Shown here: positions 46,350 to 57,450 of the stretch, piece by piece | How positions within the stretch are numbered: position 1 is the first letter of the stretch | How the letters are laid out: each line of letters starts with the position of its first letter | From: Cyprinodon diabolis | Lineage: Eukaryota; Chordata; Actinopteri; Cyprinodontiformes; Cyprinodontidae | Assembly: GCA_030533445.1 (NCBI GenBank) | Contig: CM060080.1 | Span: forward strand, 39,550,880 to 39,614,879 | Reading direction: 5' to 3' | DNA: 64,000 bases | Program-made: the position numbers and the translations under genes | The notes under the pieces: generated by a model | Told to the model about the DNA's origin: nothing | The model's input: the letters and a program-made list of their open reading frames with translations, nothing else | The model's database searches: none

Positions 46350-46440
46350 CTCTGGATGGAGCCAATGCTTGAGAGGGCTTCCTGTTAAAGGGGAGTTTTT
46401 CCTCTCTACTGTCACTGCTTGCATGCTCAGTGTTGCTGTT
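46350..46440 (-). repeat. Interspersed teleost repeat, partial copy C
   Basis: The inverse of gcatgcttgtagcaacagtg, gagaggaaaaac and aacaggaag from copy A at 33289 can be read here as cttcctgttaaaggggag, tttttcctctctactgtc and gcatgctcagtgt. Confidence 0.5.
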
Positions 46441-47875
46441 GCTACACGCTCATCCAATCGGAGCAAATTCTGAAAAAGTGGATCGAGAATCAGGAAAAAA
46501 ATTTGGCCTATTTTTCTCCGTATGCATTTATTTCTTTTATCATTCATCTTGTTTAAAATGATCACCTCCACCAAGCTGTGTTTGTGTGTTTGTCTGTAGG
46601 ATGATATACAGGATGACATTTTTACCAGAGCTGCGCCTCAGTCCAAGGAACAATCCATTTAATTTTCGTCATTTTTGGTCAAAATATAATCTGGATGCAG
46701 GATTTTCTTTACACAATTCTGCAACATTATTTGGCAGAACAAGCAGTTCCTCCCTAAACCAGAGGGTGGCAGCACTGACTGTTGACAGCTTCAGCATCGG
46801 ACTCAAAAAAGTCCAGAAATATACTGAAGATAAACGCACAGGACAGGTGAGGCGTGCCTCCCTGAAGTCTGGATCTGCTGATCAAACAGGAAAGCAGAAG
46901 AAGAAAATCCATTAAAGGGCTTTCAGGTTATTAATCTCATTTATTACCAGACCCACATCATGACAGTCGTGTCTGGCCTGGTGTGACCAGCTTCTAGAAT
47001 AGAAAATGACAGAAATACCAACAGCCAGTCATCTCACTGTTTGTCTCATTTCTTTAATTAACACCCAGCTGCTAATTAAACTAATTAACTGCGTAACAGA
47101 TTTTTTTTGGTCTCTGTTTGGATCCAGGTTCAAATAAGTTTTATACATTTGTTTTCAAGAAAAGTCTAAAGGTTTCATTAAAATAATGTTTAGATAAATA
47201 TCAACAGTAACAATGATGACAACATTGATATAATTGACAGAATCCAAACTATATTATCAGGCGCATAAGCATCATTTCAGGAGGGAGGGGCACAGAGTGG
47301 ATTATATAGAGTCAATTAGTCTCAGCTCACCTTTCCTGTAAAATATCTGTAAAGAACTTTTTCCTAATATCTATCTGCTTCCTCTCTGCCACAGATATTC
47401 TAATCTGTCCTTACCTGTACAGACCCACCAACCTCTCTGTGCCTCTGCTCCATCTCCTCCTCATTCGGCTCCTTCTGTTGTGGAAAGAAACGTTAAAAAC
47501 GTGTCGAGAGCAAAATTCTGAGAAGGATTTGGGAAGAGAAGCATTAAGATGAGCTGTTGCATTTAACTTTAAAGTCACTTTTATGTCGTAGATATTTTTG
47601 ATCTCTTCTCTGACTCCTCTGCCTGTTGCAAACAAAAGACTTATTTTGTGAGCATGAAGTAAAAAAAAGAGGATTGGGTTTATTTCAAAATTGAACTAAC
47701 TAGCTAATTTCACAGAGGTAACAACTTTTAAATTGTTCTTAATTAGCTTAACATGTTGATATATTGGATGTTTTACCTAGAAAGTTTATTATGCAAACAA
47801 TTTAACAGAACTTTAAAAAAAACAAGCAACATTTTTAGCTTCTTGCTGCTGGTTTATTAAACATACGCTGCAAAA

Positions 47876-48095
47876 AAATTAAATCTAAATGAGTATTTTT
47901 TTCTTAAAATAAGTGATTTTTTTTCTTGAATTCTTTTACATTTAAAATAAGAAAAAAACATTTCATTATCTTATTTCAAGTGCATATTATCCAATTATCT
48001 TATTTTAAGAGCAAAAATACTCATTCTATGTGAAATAATCTTATTTACCTACTTAAATTAAGGATAACGCATTTAATTTCCGATTTATTTTACAT
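47876..48095. mobile_element. TA-MITE family, copy 4 (right end lost)
   Basis: After TA at 47874-47875, CGCTGCAAAAAAATT begins the element, followed by aaatgagtatttt, catttaaaataag, tatttcaagtgcat and tacctacttaaattaagg as in copies 1-3. The right terminus is not recognisable. Confidence 0.68.
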
Positions 48096-49014
48096 AATTC
48101 TATATTGTTTTAGCTTCACGTCTCCAGTAGAAACTTCTGCGCTAGCGTGTGTCATGGTGCATTCAAAGACAGCTTGGAAAAAGAAGCTACTGCACACTAG
48201 TAACAGGTTGAACTCTTGGAACGGTTAAACACCAACATTATTTTGCCCCATTTTGTTTAAAAAATGTGAGGGACAAAAAGTGACTTACTTAAAAAGCAAA
48301 TGGCCGTTTGATCGACAACACTTGCTCAGTGTGCTGCAGCCGCCCATAAATCATAAAAGTTTCCTGCATTTGGTGTCGGCTGGTGCCAAGTTCACGCCCT
48401 GATCATAAGCCTTTAGTATTTGTTTATACTTAATGTTCGTCCCCTTTCAAATAAACAATACAAGAAGAACAATTTCTCTGTACAGCCAGATCTCTGATGC
48501 AGAGTGGCCCAAACAGCCTAAAGACAAAATGACCATAACCCAGCCCTGTGTGCGAATGACTGGTGCAGTTGCCCTGGGAAAGGAACCTCATGAATAAACT
48601 AAACAAAAACAACAAAAGCTGCTAATATTGGATACAGTAATGCACTGCAGCTCTGTATCATAGGCTTAGTTTTTTCCTAGACTTAAGATTTAATTTATTA
48701 AAGCTTTTTTTAATAACATGACCAAAGCCTGTTGGTCAGAAACGGTAAACAAACCTACAGTATCCCTAACTGGTTCAGACGTCCTGCTGATGTTTAGAGG
48801 CGTTAGGTCTTCTTTGTTCGGATGCAGTTTAGCTCCTCCCAGCTCAGCACTTCCTGCAGTCAGATGACGGTCAGCAGTGGAAATAAAAATGCTGCTGCGG
48901 CACAAACGGCGCTCTGCACATCACCGCCACTGAGCCCAGCCGCTCTCCTCCCAACACATGGCTGCTTCTGGCAAACCCAGCTCACGCTGACTCATGGCTT
49001 TGGTTTATGACTCT

Positions 49015-49017
<3 letters not shown>

Positions 49018-49045
<28 letters not shown>
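49018..49045 (+). repeat. Homopolymer of 28 G
   Basis: An uninterrupted run of 28 G in actn1 intron 1. Runs this long are unstable and often misassembled. Confidence 0.9.
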
Positions 49046-50514
49046 TCACTGCAGCTCATCCCATCAGGCTACTGGCACTGACAGCTCAGACAGAACCTCG
49101 GCCCTCTGGTTGACTTTTAATAACCCATTTGTCTTTAAGTCCATTTTCCAACTGATTCTTGATGGTGTGCATTGTGCAATAACAACATTGGTGATATTAA
49201 AGCAGCTGCTGGTCATTTAAAAATGGCATCCTCCATGTTTTAGTTGATCAACCCTGAGCTTCAGCTCCTGTTTGCTTCATTTGAGAGCAGCTTTGAGCGG
49301 TGAGGCTGTCCTGAATGGAGTTGAACCGGGAAAATGTTCACACAGACCTTTAAAATGACTGCTCGCTCAGCAGGACTGTATTTGAATAGCATCTGCAGTT
49401 AAATTTGCATCCAATTTGTGTGCCGTGATATCAGAAAGGGCCCCCATCTTCTTATCAGCTGGCGCCATACTGGGTTAAGCATTAGTCAGGAAACAAACCT
49501 GTTTGTTTGTGATTTTATTGAATATGGAAACTTCACATAGAAGAAATAAACTTACTGGGATTAACTGAATATATGCAGAACTTCTAACAAGTTTAAAACT
49601 TTCTTTTGTGAATCTTTCCATGTCTGTTGATGCATCCCTAAATAGTGTGGGTTCTTTTTTTTATTTTTTCTTTGAAGCCGAATCGAATCTTGTCTATGAT
49701 GTCGGTGTTGCTATAATTGGCAAGATTTTAACCCTAATGAAACTCTTGGAGAAAAAAAAAACTTTTAAAAACTTTTCTTTGATTTTAACTATTTCAGTTG
49801 CTTCTGCTGGTGAGTTTATATTAATATTAGAAACAAATCCTTTTATGTGGTCTATTTAGGTAAACAAACAAAATGAGTTATTAAAAACAAACATTAGTAG
49901 CTGTAGTTAAACTAAAACCACTTTGACTTTTTGGCATTTATTATCAGGAGTTGTTTTAAAAAAAAAATTTATAATCCCTTGCTCTTACAGGTGCCAATAG
50001 ATAAAGTTCTAATTCCCATTGGGTTAATCATTTCAGTGAGTTTCTGCCATTAGCTTTATTTTTCACCCAGTAGCTGGGTTACCTATGCTTAAGGTGCGCA
50101 TGCTGGGATGAAGGATGTAATCTTACATGAGGAATCAGGTTTAGTTTTAGAATCTATGTATGTATGTATGTATCTTGTACATTATGTTGATTTTTTTTTT
50201 TTTAACCATTAGGATTTTATACAGAGTTTATGAAATGTGTCCAAATGGTCCAGATATCTGCATCTAGGTGAGATGCTGGATGTTGAAGATGCTTCAAGCC
50301 TGGGGGGGCAGAGGTCAGTGAATAAACGTCACTGCAGACATACAGGCGGCACATTTAACATCTTGTGTTGATTACATAACTTTTTTTTAACTTGTAAAGA
50401 GAAAAAGTATCTGTGGCTGTGTAGGTAAGCCAGTTAATGAACTTTATTTTATTTTTTAAAGAAATCTGTTTAATATGTTAGTAATGGTTTTTGATAAAGC
50501 ATATTATCGTCTAA

Positions 50515-51112
50515 GGCCGCTTTTACACTGCAGCCTGAAGTCACTCAAATCAGATTTTTTTGCTCCTATCTGATCGTTTCATGGCACTCTGGACAACACA
50601 GATCTGTTTTTTTTCCCCAATGCGACCCAGGCAGCTTGGCTATGTGCTCCTGAATCCGATACGAATCTGATCTTTTCAAATGCGACCTGTGTCTCGGATG
50701 TATGGATTAATCTGACCTGAATGCCATTAATACCCGACAAAGGTCACTATTCTGCGTCTTGCTACGCAGAAGTGGCAAGAAAAACAACTACCATGGTGGA
50801 CAATAATGCGGAAAGCTGTATTTATGTTTAAACATATTGAAAAAAAATGAGTTTTTATCGTTGGAAAAGATCGCTAGATGCGCGCGACACTACCATCCAT
50901 GTTTACTTTTGTAAACATGGAGCGTGCTGCTTTGTGACGTCATCGCGTCCTCTACTGCGCATGCGGGACACTTGCGTCATATGACTGCAGTTCACACAGG
51001 AGATCACTTACAAGTCGCATATATTTGGAAATATGAACGGCAACGCAAAAAAAACAACAGATTTCACAAAAAACTGTAATAGAGCATCAAGGCCTGCAGT
51101 GTGAATGTGGCC
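50515..51112 (+). mobile_element. Harbinger-like non-autonomous element, complete
   Basis: The 598-bp element has ends GGCCGCTTTTACACTGCAG and (inverse of right) GGCCACATTCACACTGCAG, flanked by TAA at 50512-50514 and 51113-51115. A 3-bp TWA duplication is typical of PIF/Harbinger elements; the assignment rests on that and on the terminal GG. There is no transposase. The interior holds a perfect TGACGTCA (50935-50942) and an NRF1-like TGCGCATGCG (50956-50965). A related truncated copy lies at 22195-22653 in the opposite orientation. Confidence 0.75.
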
Positions 51113-52204
51113 TAAATGTAAACCCCCATTACTATGAGTTGGTGTAATAATAAAGATAAAATAGTATTTTCCTACTCAGCACCTACAGTGTTATCATGGC
51201 TGAAAGGTGTTTGAGGCGAGTTAACTGAAGTGGGAATCAGTGGATCCTGCTAACCAAAGGCTGCTATGCAGGCCGTGCATCAAACTTGCTCTTAAACTTG
51301 TTGCTCAAACGTGTGCATGTAAGCGTGCGTGTGGGCTTTGTTTGTGAGTCTGCAGTCTGCTGCGGTTGCCACAGTAACGGGGTAGTCTTGGGTCCTCTCC
51401 GGGCATTTCAGAGACCATTCGTCCTTTTCTTAAGCAAAGGTCTGCAAAAGAATGAGCTACTGCTACTCTTTGACTTCTCATTATGATGCACTGACATATG
51501 AATATGCATCAGAGCTGCTTTGGGACAGAAGGGTCAATAACCCGCCATAATGGCTGCTCTTCTTTTGAGGATGTCCTTCTTACACATAGTAAAGATTAGT
51601 GAAAATCACAGCTGTATGCAGGGAGGCTCGTGTTTTTCTGTTTCCTTTGAGCTCTGCGGTGCATTCCCCCTCTTGCTCATGTGCTGAAGCAGCAGCCAGC
51701 AATAGATAAGTGTAATGGGATGACGACGCTGATTCAGCTTTTGCAGCAGTAACAGTCTTTTTTCTTTTTGAGTGGCTGTCTGGATAAAGGCTCTACCTGA
51801 ACGACTGCCACACTTCATCACAGCAGCAGGGAAAAGCCTTCCTCCTCTCTGCCAAGAGCTTCTAAAGCTGGACCACTTATTTTATACCCAGGAACGATAG
51901 AAAAGGCTCAATAAAGTGATATTTCACCTGAGAACCATACTTAACATCAGGTATTAGAACAGCTGATCCATTTCTAACAGATCAAAGCAAAGTGTTTCTA
52001 TGAGTTTTCACATATCAGAGATTTAAAAGGAAGATATTTATTCAGATAATCATTTTCTGGTCGTTATTGAAGTAATTTTTAACTGCAGTATCAGATTGGG
52101 ACGGTCCTAATGTTTGCATTGATGTCAACTGCATCATTTCAAACGTTGTGCCTTTCATGGCTAGAAGAGGACCCAGAAGGACATTGCTGCTTAGGATGTA
52201 GGAT

Positions 52205-52570
52205 AAGATCGATATCGAGATGTTTTGCAATTTTTGGCTCCCTGATATATCGATCTTTCAGCTCCTAATATTGATTCAAAAAATGTAAAAAATGCCTAAA
52301 ACGATGGGGGACAATTGGCGACTTCTGCACCACTGCTCTGGTAGAGGGCGCCATGGAGTCTTGTCGCTGTCGGCGCAGCACCGTATCCGTAGTAGAGGCT
52401 GTCACAGTTGCAGAAGTGGACTGACTCATACCCCCAAAAACATGGCTACCAAAAATAACTCGATATCTTCTGATGAACATGTGCAGCACTTGTTTTTTAT
52501 CTCTGTGTTTAATTTTGATATTAGCTGGGCAGAATATCGCAATATGTCACGATTATTTCAATACCCTAAT
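52205..52570 (+). repeat. Unclassified interspersed repeat, copy B
   Basis: A diverged direct partner of 26875-27265, with tatcgatctttcagctcctaatat near the start and agctgggcagaatatcgcaatat near the end. No terminal repeat or coding region could be identified. Confidence 0.55.
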
Positions 52571-52589
52571 GATATCGTCACCCAAAACC

Positions 52590-52760
52590 CTTGCTTAGTG
52601 TGAGGGATTGCTGAAGAGTCAATGAGTCGATGCAATCAGCTGGTTTTCCTTAGATAGAAAACTTTTATTCAATCTGACTGGATGATCTGGTGAACTGGAA
52701 AGTGCCTTGAGATGACATGATGTGAATTGGAGCTATAGAAATAAACTGAATAGAACTGAA
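52590..52760 (-). repeat. Interspersed teleost repeat, copy B
   Basis: Inverse partner of 33289-33505: gattgctgaagagtcaatgag, atgcaatcagctggtttt, tgaactggaaagtg and ggagctatagaaataaactg. It directly abuts the CTCF motif at 52763. Confidence 0.65.
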
Positions 52761-52762
52761 TT

Positions 52763-52777
52763 GCTGCCATCTACTGG
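52763..52777 (-). promoter_or_regulatory. Candidate CTCF site, minus strand (full core match)
   Basis: On the minus strand the sequence reads CCAGTAGATGGCAGC, matching all 15 positions of CCASYAGRKGGCRSY. It faces the + strand motif at 25455 across the actn1 promoter. Occupancy is not known. Confidence 0.6.
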
Positions 52778-55049
52778 ACTGGAGGATATGATTTGCTGGT
52801 TTTCAACTGAGAAAGATAAAATTAAATTGGTTATTTTTTTAACTTCTTAATTAACATGTTAAAACTCTGACTGCATACTCCTGTTATACCTCATGTTTTA
52901 AACTTTTGCATCTTTATAGAAATAGCCAAATTGCTAGCCTTTGAATTAAACTAAAGTGCTAAAGAAGTATAGCTCGACCCTGAGATATCCCTAAAGCGTC
53001 CACTCTTTCCAAACTCATTATGCTGCGTTACAAAAAGGAGCTGAAAGCTCCAGAGGATAAACAAGAAAAAGGTTCCTCTTTTAACTTTCAGCTGTTTGAT
53101 AAATCCATCTAAATCAGGGGTCCTCAAAGTTTTCCAGGCCAGATATATATTGAATGAAATAGTGTTCTATCAAATATAGTCCTATAGTCACTCTATTACA
53201 GATGGAGTAATGTAACTAAAGTAATCCCTCCCTGGGATTGTTAAAGTATTTCTGATTCCTGGTTGATGGGACAGGTGTTGTGAATGAAACGGTGCCCAGC
53301 TTGAAAGAGCTCCTGTGTGTCGCTGAATGTGAGCATTGATGACTGAAAGACATCTTCTGCCTCCATTTATCTGTTTACTGCAGTCTGTTCGATTCATGTT
53401 AATGTGGATTTAAAGACGTTTCAATTAGTGGAAAAAAGCGCAGGGGGGGAATATAAAAAAGGTCTAATTAACCAAAAGTTTCCTAACCCCCATGCAGTAC
53501 CTCCGTGGTCGGGGACCCCCCTGTTGAAGACCTCCGATCTAAAAGGATAAAGACAATTTACACAATGGAGAGTAGTTCCCAGCATTAACTGGTAATGCTG
53601 AAGTTTTTCCATTTTTGCCTGTATTGATGTTAGAGTAAAATTAAACTTTACAAGTGAGACGCTTCAGACTGAATCCAATTCTAGTAATCAGCTGGTTTAG
53701 CAGCGAATCTCCTTTTCTGATTTAAATAATGAATGAGAAGCGGTTTACACTTATTAAATAAACAAGAGTAAGAAGTTTAGGATCATACCAAAGAAAAAAA
53801 AAGTTTAGAGTCTTAAAACTCTTTAGGGAGAAACCAGCAGCTGCAGTGAGGAAGTAGAGAATAAACCACATCTGCCTGCTTTAGTCTGAGCTGAGCAACA
53901 TTCAGTGTTTTTGGAGCAAGAGAATCTCTGTAGGCAGTCACACTTTATACTCCAGTGAGCTTTAAAAAGAGAGACGGAGAGGAATGAATGATGACCTCTG
54001 ACCCTCGTGGTGTACTCCCCTCTCTGGCTGACAGCCCCCCCGACTCCTGTCCTTCCTCAGCTGTAGTGAAAGAGCTGTGTGACTCGGGCGATCTGGGCAG
54101 GCAGAAAGGTCATATTGTTTGAGGCTGTGAGTCGCTGAGCAGGATGGATGGAGCCTCATTAATCTGTGAAGTTAAGTTCCAGCATGGGTGGACTGCCTGT
54201 GGGGGTCCTGGTGGAACCCCTCTCCTCGTTTGCCTGAATGGGGGCTGAAGAATAACAGCTGAGCTTTTGTCATTTTTATTTGCAAAAAGTGCAAGAAAAA
54301 GTGCTGATTAGATTTAATGCACAATGTTAAAATAAAGCTCTACCAGGACTTTCCACTAAATGATATGAAACAAGTTGCAGGTCTTTTCAGAATCAGATTT
54401 ATTTTCCTTGGTTTTGTGCAGAAACAAAGAATCTGAGATTGGTTTCAGTTGCTCACAGCTTACATACATTAAATATGAAAAAATAAACTTCATAAATATA
54501 TGAAAAAGATAAAAGCAGCAATATGTGTACTTGTTTTAGTAAAATGCAAGGACAATTTTCTGTTAAACTGCTACATCGTGGGGAGCAACCGTCATTATGG
54601 GTCCTCCTTCAGGGTGAGATTACAGTTTTAGGCTTAGGTGTTAGGATTAGGACTAAGGTATAAATTGAGTTTTGGTTAGAGTGGGTATGTACCTTTAATG
54701 GTTAGCTTTAGGAACATATGAAGCATGTCTCCCTGACTTTGTTTACATCGCCAGCAAATATCCGAGTCACTTATTTTAGCTCTAAAGAGTTTAACTGGTG
54801 TCCAATATAATCAATTCAGAATTTTGAACTGTATCAGTTTGGAGCGCGCATCCTTCATGGGCTTTAACATTTGTTATATGTATTGATTTTTCACAGTTTT
54901 CTGCTGACGTTTCTGCAGTAGGAGAGAATCACGGGTTGGATGCAGAGTCTTTCTCCCAGACAGCTCCTTCTCTGATTGGTTCAGGCTCAGCATCCAGCTG
55001 CAAAAGTCAGATTTCCCTGCTCTGACATCTGCTGCTTTGGACACTAAAT

Positions 55050-55275
55050 CCTCCCAAAAAACTTAAAAAACCAATCCACTAGACTTTGTTTCCAAGTTTG
55101 AAGATGTCTCGCATGCCATCCAGGAAGCTTTTTCAATTCAAAATGTCCTGGATGGGAATTCAAAAACCTTCCTGGATGGGAAAGGAAACGTCTTCAAACG
55201 TGGAAACAAAGTCCAGTGGATTATTTTTTTTGGAATGACTGTGACCTGGATGACTGAGAATCTTCACCAGCATAC
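55050..55275. mobile_element. Fold-back MITE, copy 2
   Basis: Carries ccactagactttgtttcc, gaagatgtct, ccatccaggaagc and, inverted, cttcctggatggg, aaacgtcttcaaacg, ggaaacaaagtccagtgg. It has the same tail (gactgtgacctggatgac, gaatcttcaccagca) as 42640-42940. Confidence 0.7.
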
Positions 55276-55814
55276 GACACTCAGTCCTTGAATGCTCAAA
55301 ACACACCTCACCCGACCCTCTAACCGCTGCTTTCAAGGCCCTGTGATGACGGCCACCATAGACTTTGCATTTAAACCAGACGCCCTGATGCTCCAAATGC
55401 ATTCAGAATGAACGCACCATCATTTCTCTCTGATTAGATTTATGTGAAAATAAAAACAAGAGATACAGCAGGAATGGTTATAGTTTTAAAACCATGACTC
55501 TTCCATACTCTAGTTAGACATGGACTGGTGTAAAATTCTGACTGATTACCTTCAGTAAAAACTTTTTTTTTGAATAGGGCTGCTTTTATGAAGTGTCCAA
55601 ATAAAAAAAGATTTAATTTTGTAACATACCGTACCGGTCAGAGAAGCAGGACTGATTTTTCCTTTCATTCGGTTGCTGTTTTTGTTTTAGTTACAGGAGG
55701 AAGACTGTTGGCTGTGTAGTATTTGTTAGGAAATGTATTTAGCAAAAGGTTTTGGGACATTTAACCAAAGCAGATGAAATGTGCATTTATTCATTAACCC
55801 ATTTTTTTTTTTTT

Positions 55815-55946
55815 TTTTCATTGTCATTACTACACACAACTACAGAGGAACGAAATTCCCTCTCTGCATTTAACCCCCCCCCCTTGGGGAACAGTGGGCT
55901 GCCTTTGTGTGGCGCCCACAGAGCAGTGTGGGGGTTAAGTGTCTTT
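55815..55946 (+). repeat. Interspersed repeat, left half (split by hAT insertion)
   Basis: Runs from the T-run through gaacgaaattccctctctgc and the C-run to ggggttaagtgtcttt. Its continuation, tgctcaaggacccagagtgg through ctctaggccaccgctcctc, lies at 57350-57450, beyond the hAT element. Taken together it resembles a common fish repeat that I cannot classify. Confidence 0.65.
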
Positions 55947-57341
55947 TAGGGCTGCAACTAACGATTATTTTAAAAATCGATGGATCGGCCGATTATTTTT
56001 TAGATTAATCGATGAATCGGACAAAAAATATTTTTTATATTAACCTCTTTATTCCAAACTAAACATTTTAGACAGAACAAACAAGCACACAAGTACAGGT
56101 TGCTCATTAATTGTCCTGGTGCAATATGAAAAATAAATGTTTGTGTTAAAACTACGCAAACTTACATGAGAAATACATCCACAAAATATAGGCTTCTTTG
56201 TTTCATAAAGCGCAAAAAAAGACATTTTTGTTTTTAAAGCCCGTAAGGGGTTCAAACAATAGGCCCCCCCATTTCAACAAATGAGTTTTTTTAGACTAGA
56301 AGAGTTCTGCCTTTTAAGACAGGAAAGTATAGCAGTTAAAGTTGCTACTTGAGAAAATACTGAACCATGGAGATAAAAATAGCCTGTGATTCAAATTATA
56401 AATTGTATTTGGAATAAAAATGAGAGAACTAGGGGAGCTAAAAAACACATCCTCCAAAGACAGATATTTACATGGGAATGTGGCAGATAATTATTTGACA
56501 TATTACTGATCTTGCTGGATTTTATTCTGCTTTACTTCCATAAATTGCAGGATCTTCTTTACTTTATCTTTGCCAGAAGATTTAAACTTTAAAAGCCTTG
56601 CCCTCATAATTTGCAAGCTAATTTATTTATAAAGAAAGTATAAACGCTGCTTAAGCTAATTTAAATGAAATTAAAAGTAAAATAAGTAGCCAACCTTATC
56701 ACTGTCTGTAACCTACTAACACGGTAAGGAAAGCATCAGATGAGCTACCTGAGAAACTAACGTTATGTTTCCCCACTTTAAAATCAAACAAACATGGTGG
56801 TTCCGCGCCATGTTCATTTGTTTTTACTAAAGTTGCATGTTACGACTTTTTTCGCTTTACAAAGCGCAGGCTATTTTAATTATTGTGATCAATTTGCGCC
56901 GTCAATCCCGGCGCATGCGCGCTTCATTTGCAGTCTGGACGCTGAGGGTAAACATCCCGCTGCTCTGACTGCAGCGCTGAGAGGGACTCCTGCGGGAGCG
57001 GGGGGAGGCGCCCCACGGCAGAGTAGGAACGATACATGCTTTCCAGTAAGAGTCTCCAGAAGCCGCCAGTGACACCGTAAAAAGTCGCCAGATTTGTCGC
57101 TAGTCGCTTTTTTGAAAAATAGTCGCTGGAGGGGTCTGAAAAGTCGCTGAGTTGGCAACACTGCGCACCTGCAGCGCTGCCTCGCTCTGCCGTATTTTTT
57201 CTTCTTCTTCCCCCGCTTCAGTCAAGTGGATGTGATGACGGCGGCGGGGGATGAAGCATTAATCGCGCGACACAACGTATCGATGATGAGCTTTTAAAAG
57301 TCGATTTTTATCGATTTTATCGATTCGTTGTTGCAGCCCTA
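55947..57341 (+). mobile_element. hAT element, complete ends, non-autonomous (1395 bp)
   Basis: Begins TAGGGCTGCAAC and ends GTTGCAGCCCTA, flanked by identical octamers gtgtcttt at 55939-55946 and 57342-57349. The interior has no transposase. The right third (56800-57341) matches 20703-21253 in inverse orientation and contains gcgact-rich repeats, a GCGCATGCGC palindrome at 56911-56920 and a 92-codon open frame (56794-57072) shared with the other copy. Confidence 0.88.
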
Positions 57342-57349
57342 GTGTCTTT

Positions 57350-57450
57350 TGCTCAAGGACCCAGAGTGGGAGTCTGTGGCAGGGGGTTTCAAACTCACAA
57401 CCTCAGGATGCCAAGCTCTATGCCCTAATCTCTAGGCCACCGCTCCTCGT
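57350..57450 (+). repeat. Interspersed repeat, right half (split by hAT insertion)
   Basis: A continuation of 55815-55946 on the far side of the hAT element: tgctcaaggacc, gtgggagtctg, cctcaggatgcc and ggccaccgctcctc. Confidence 0.6.
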
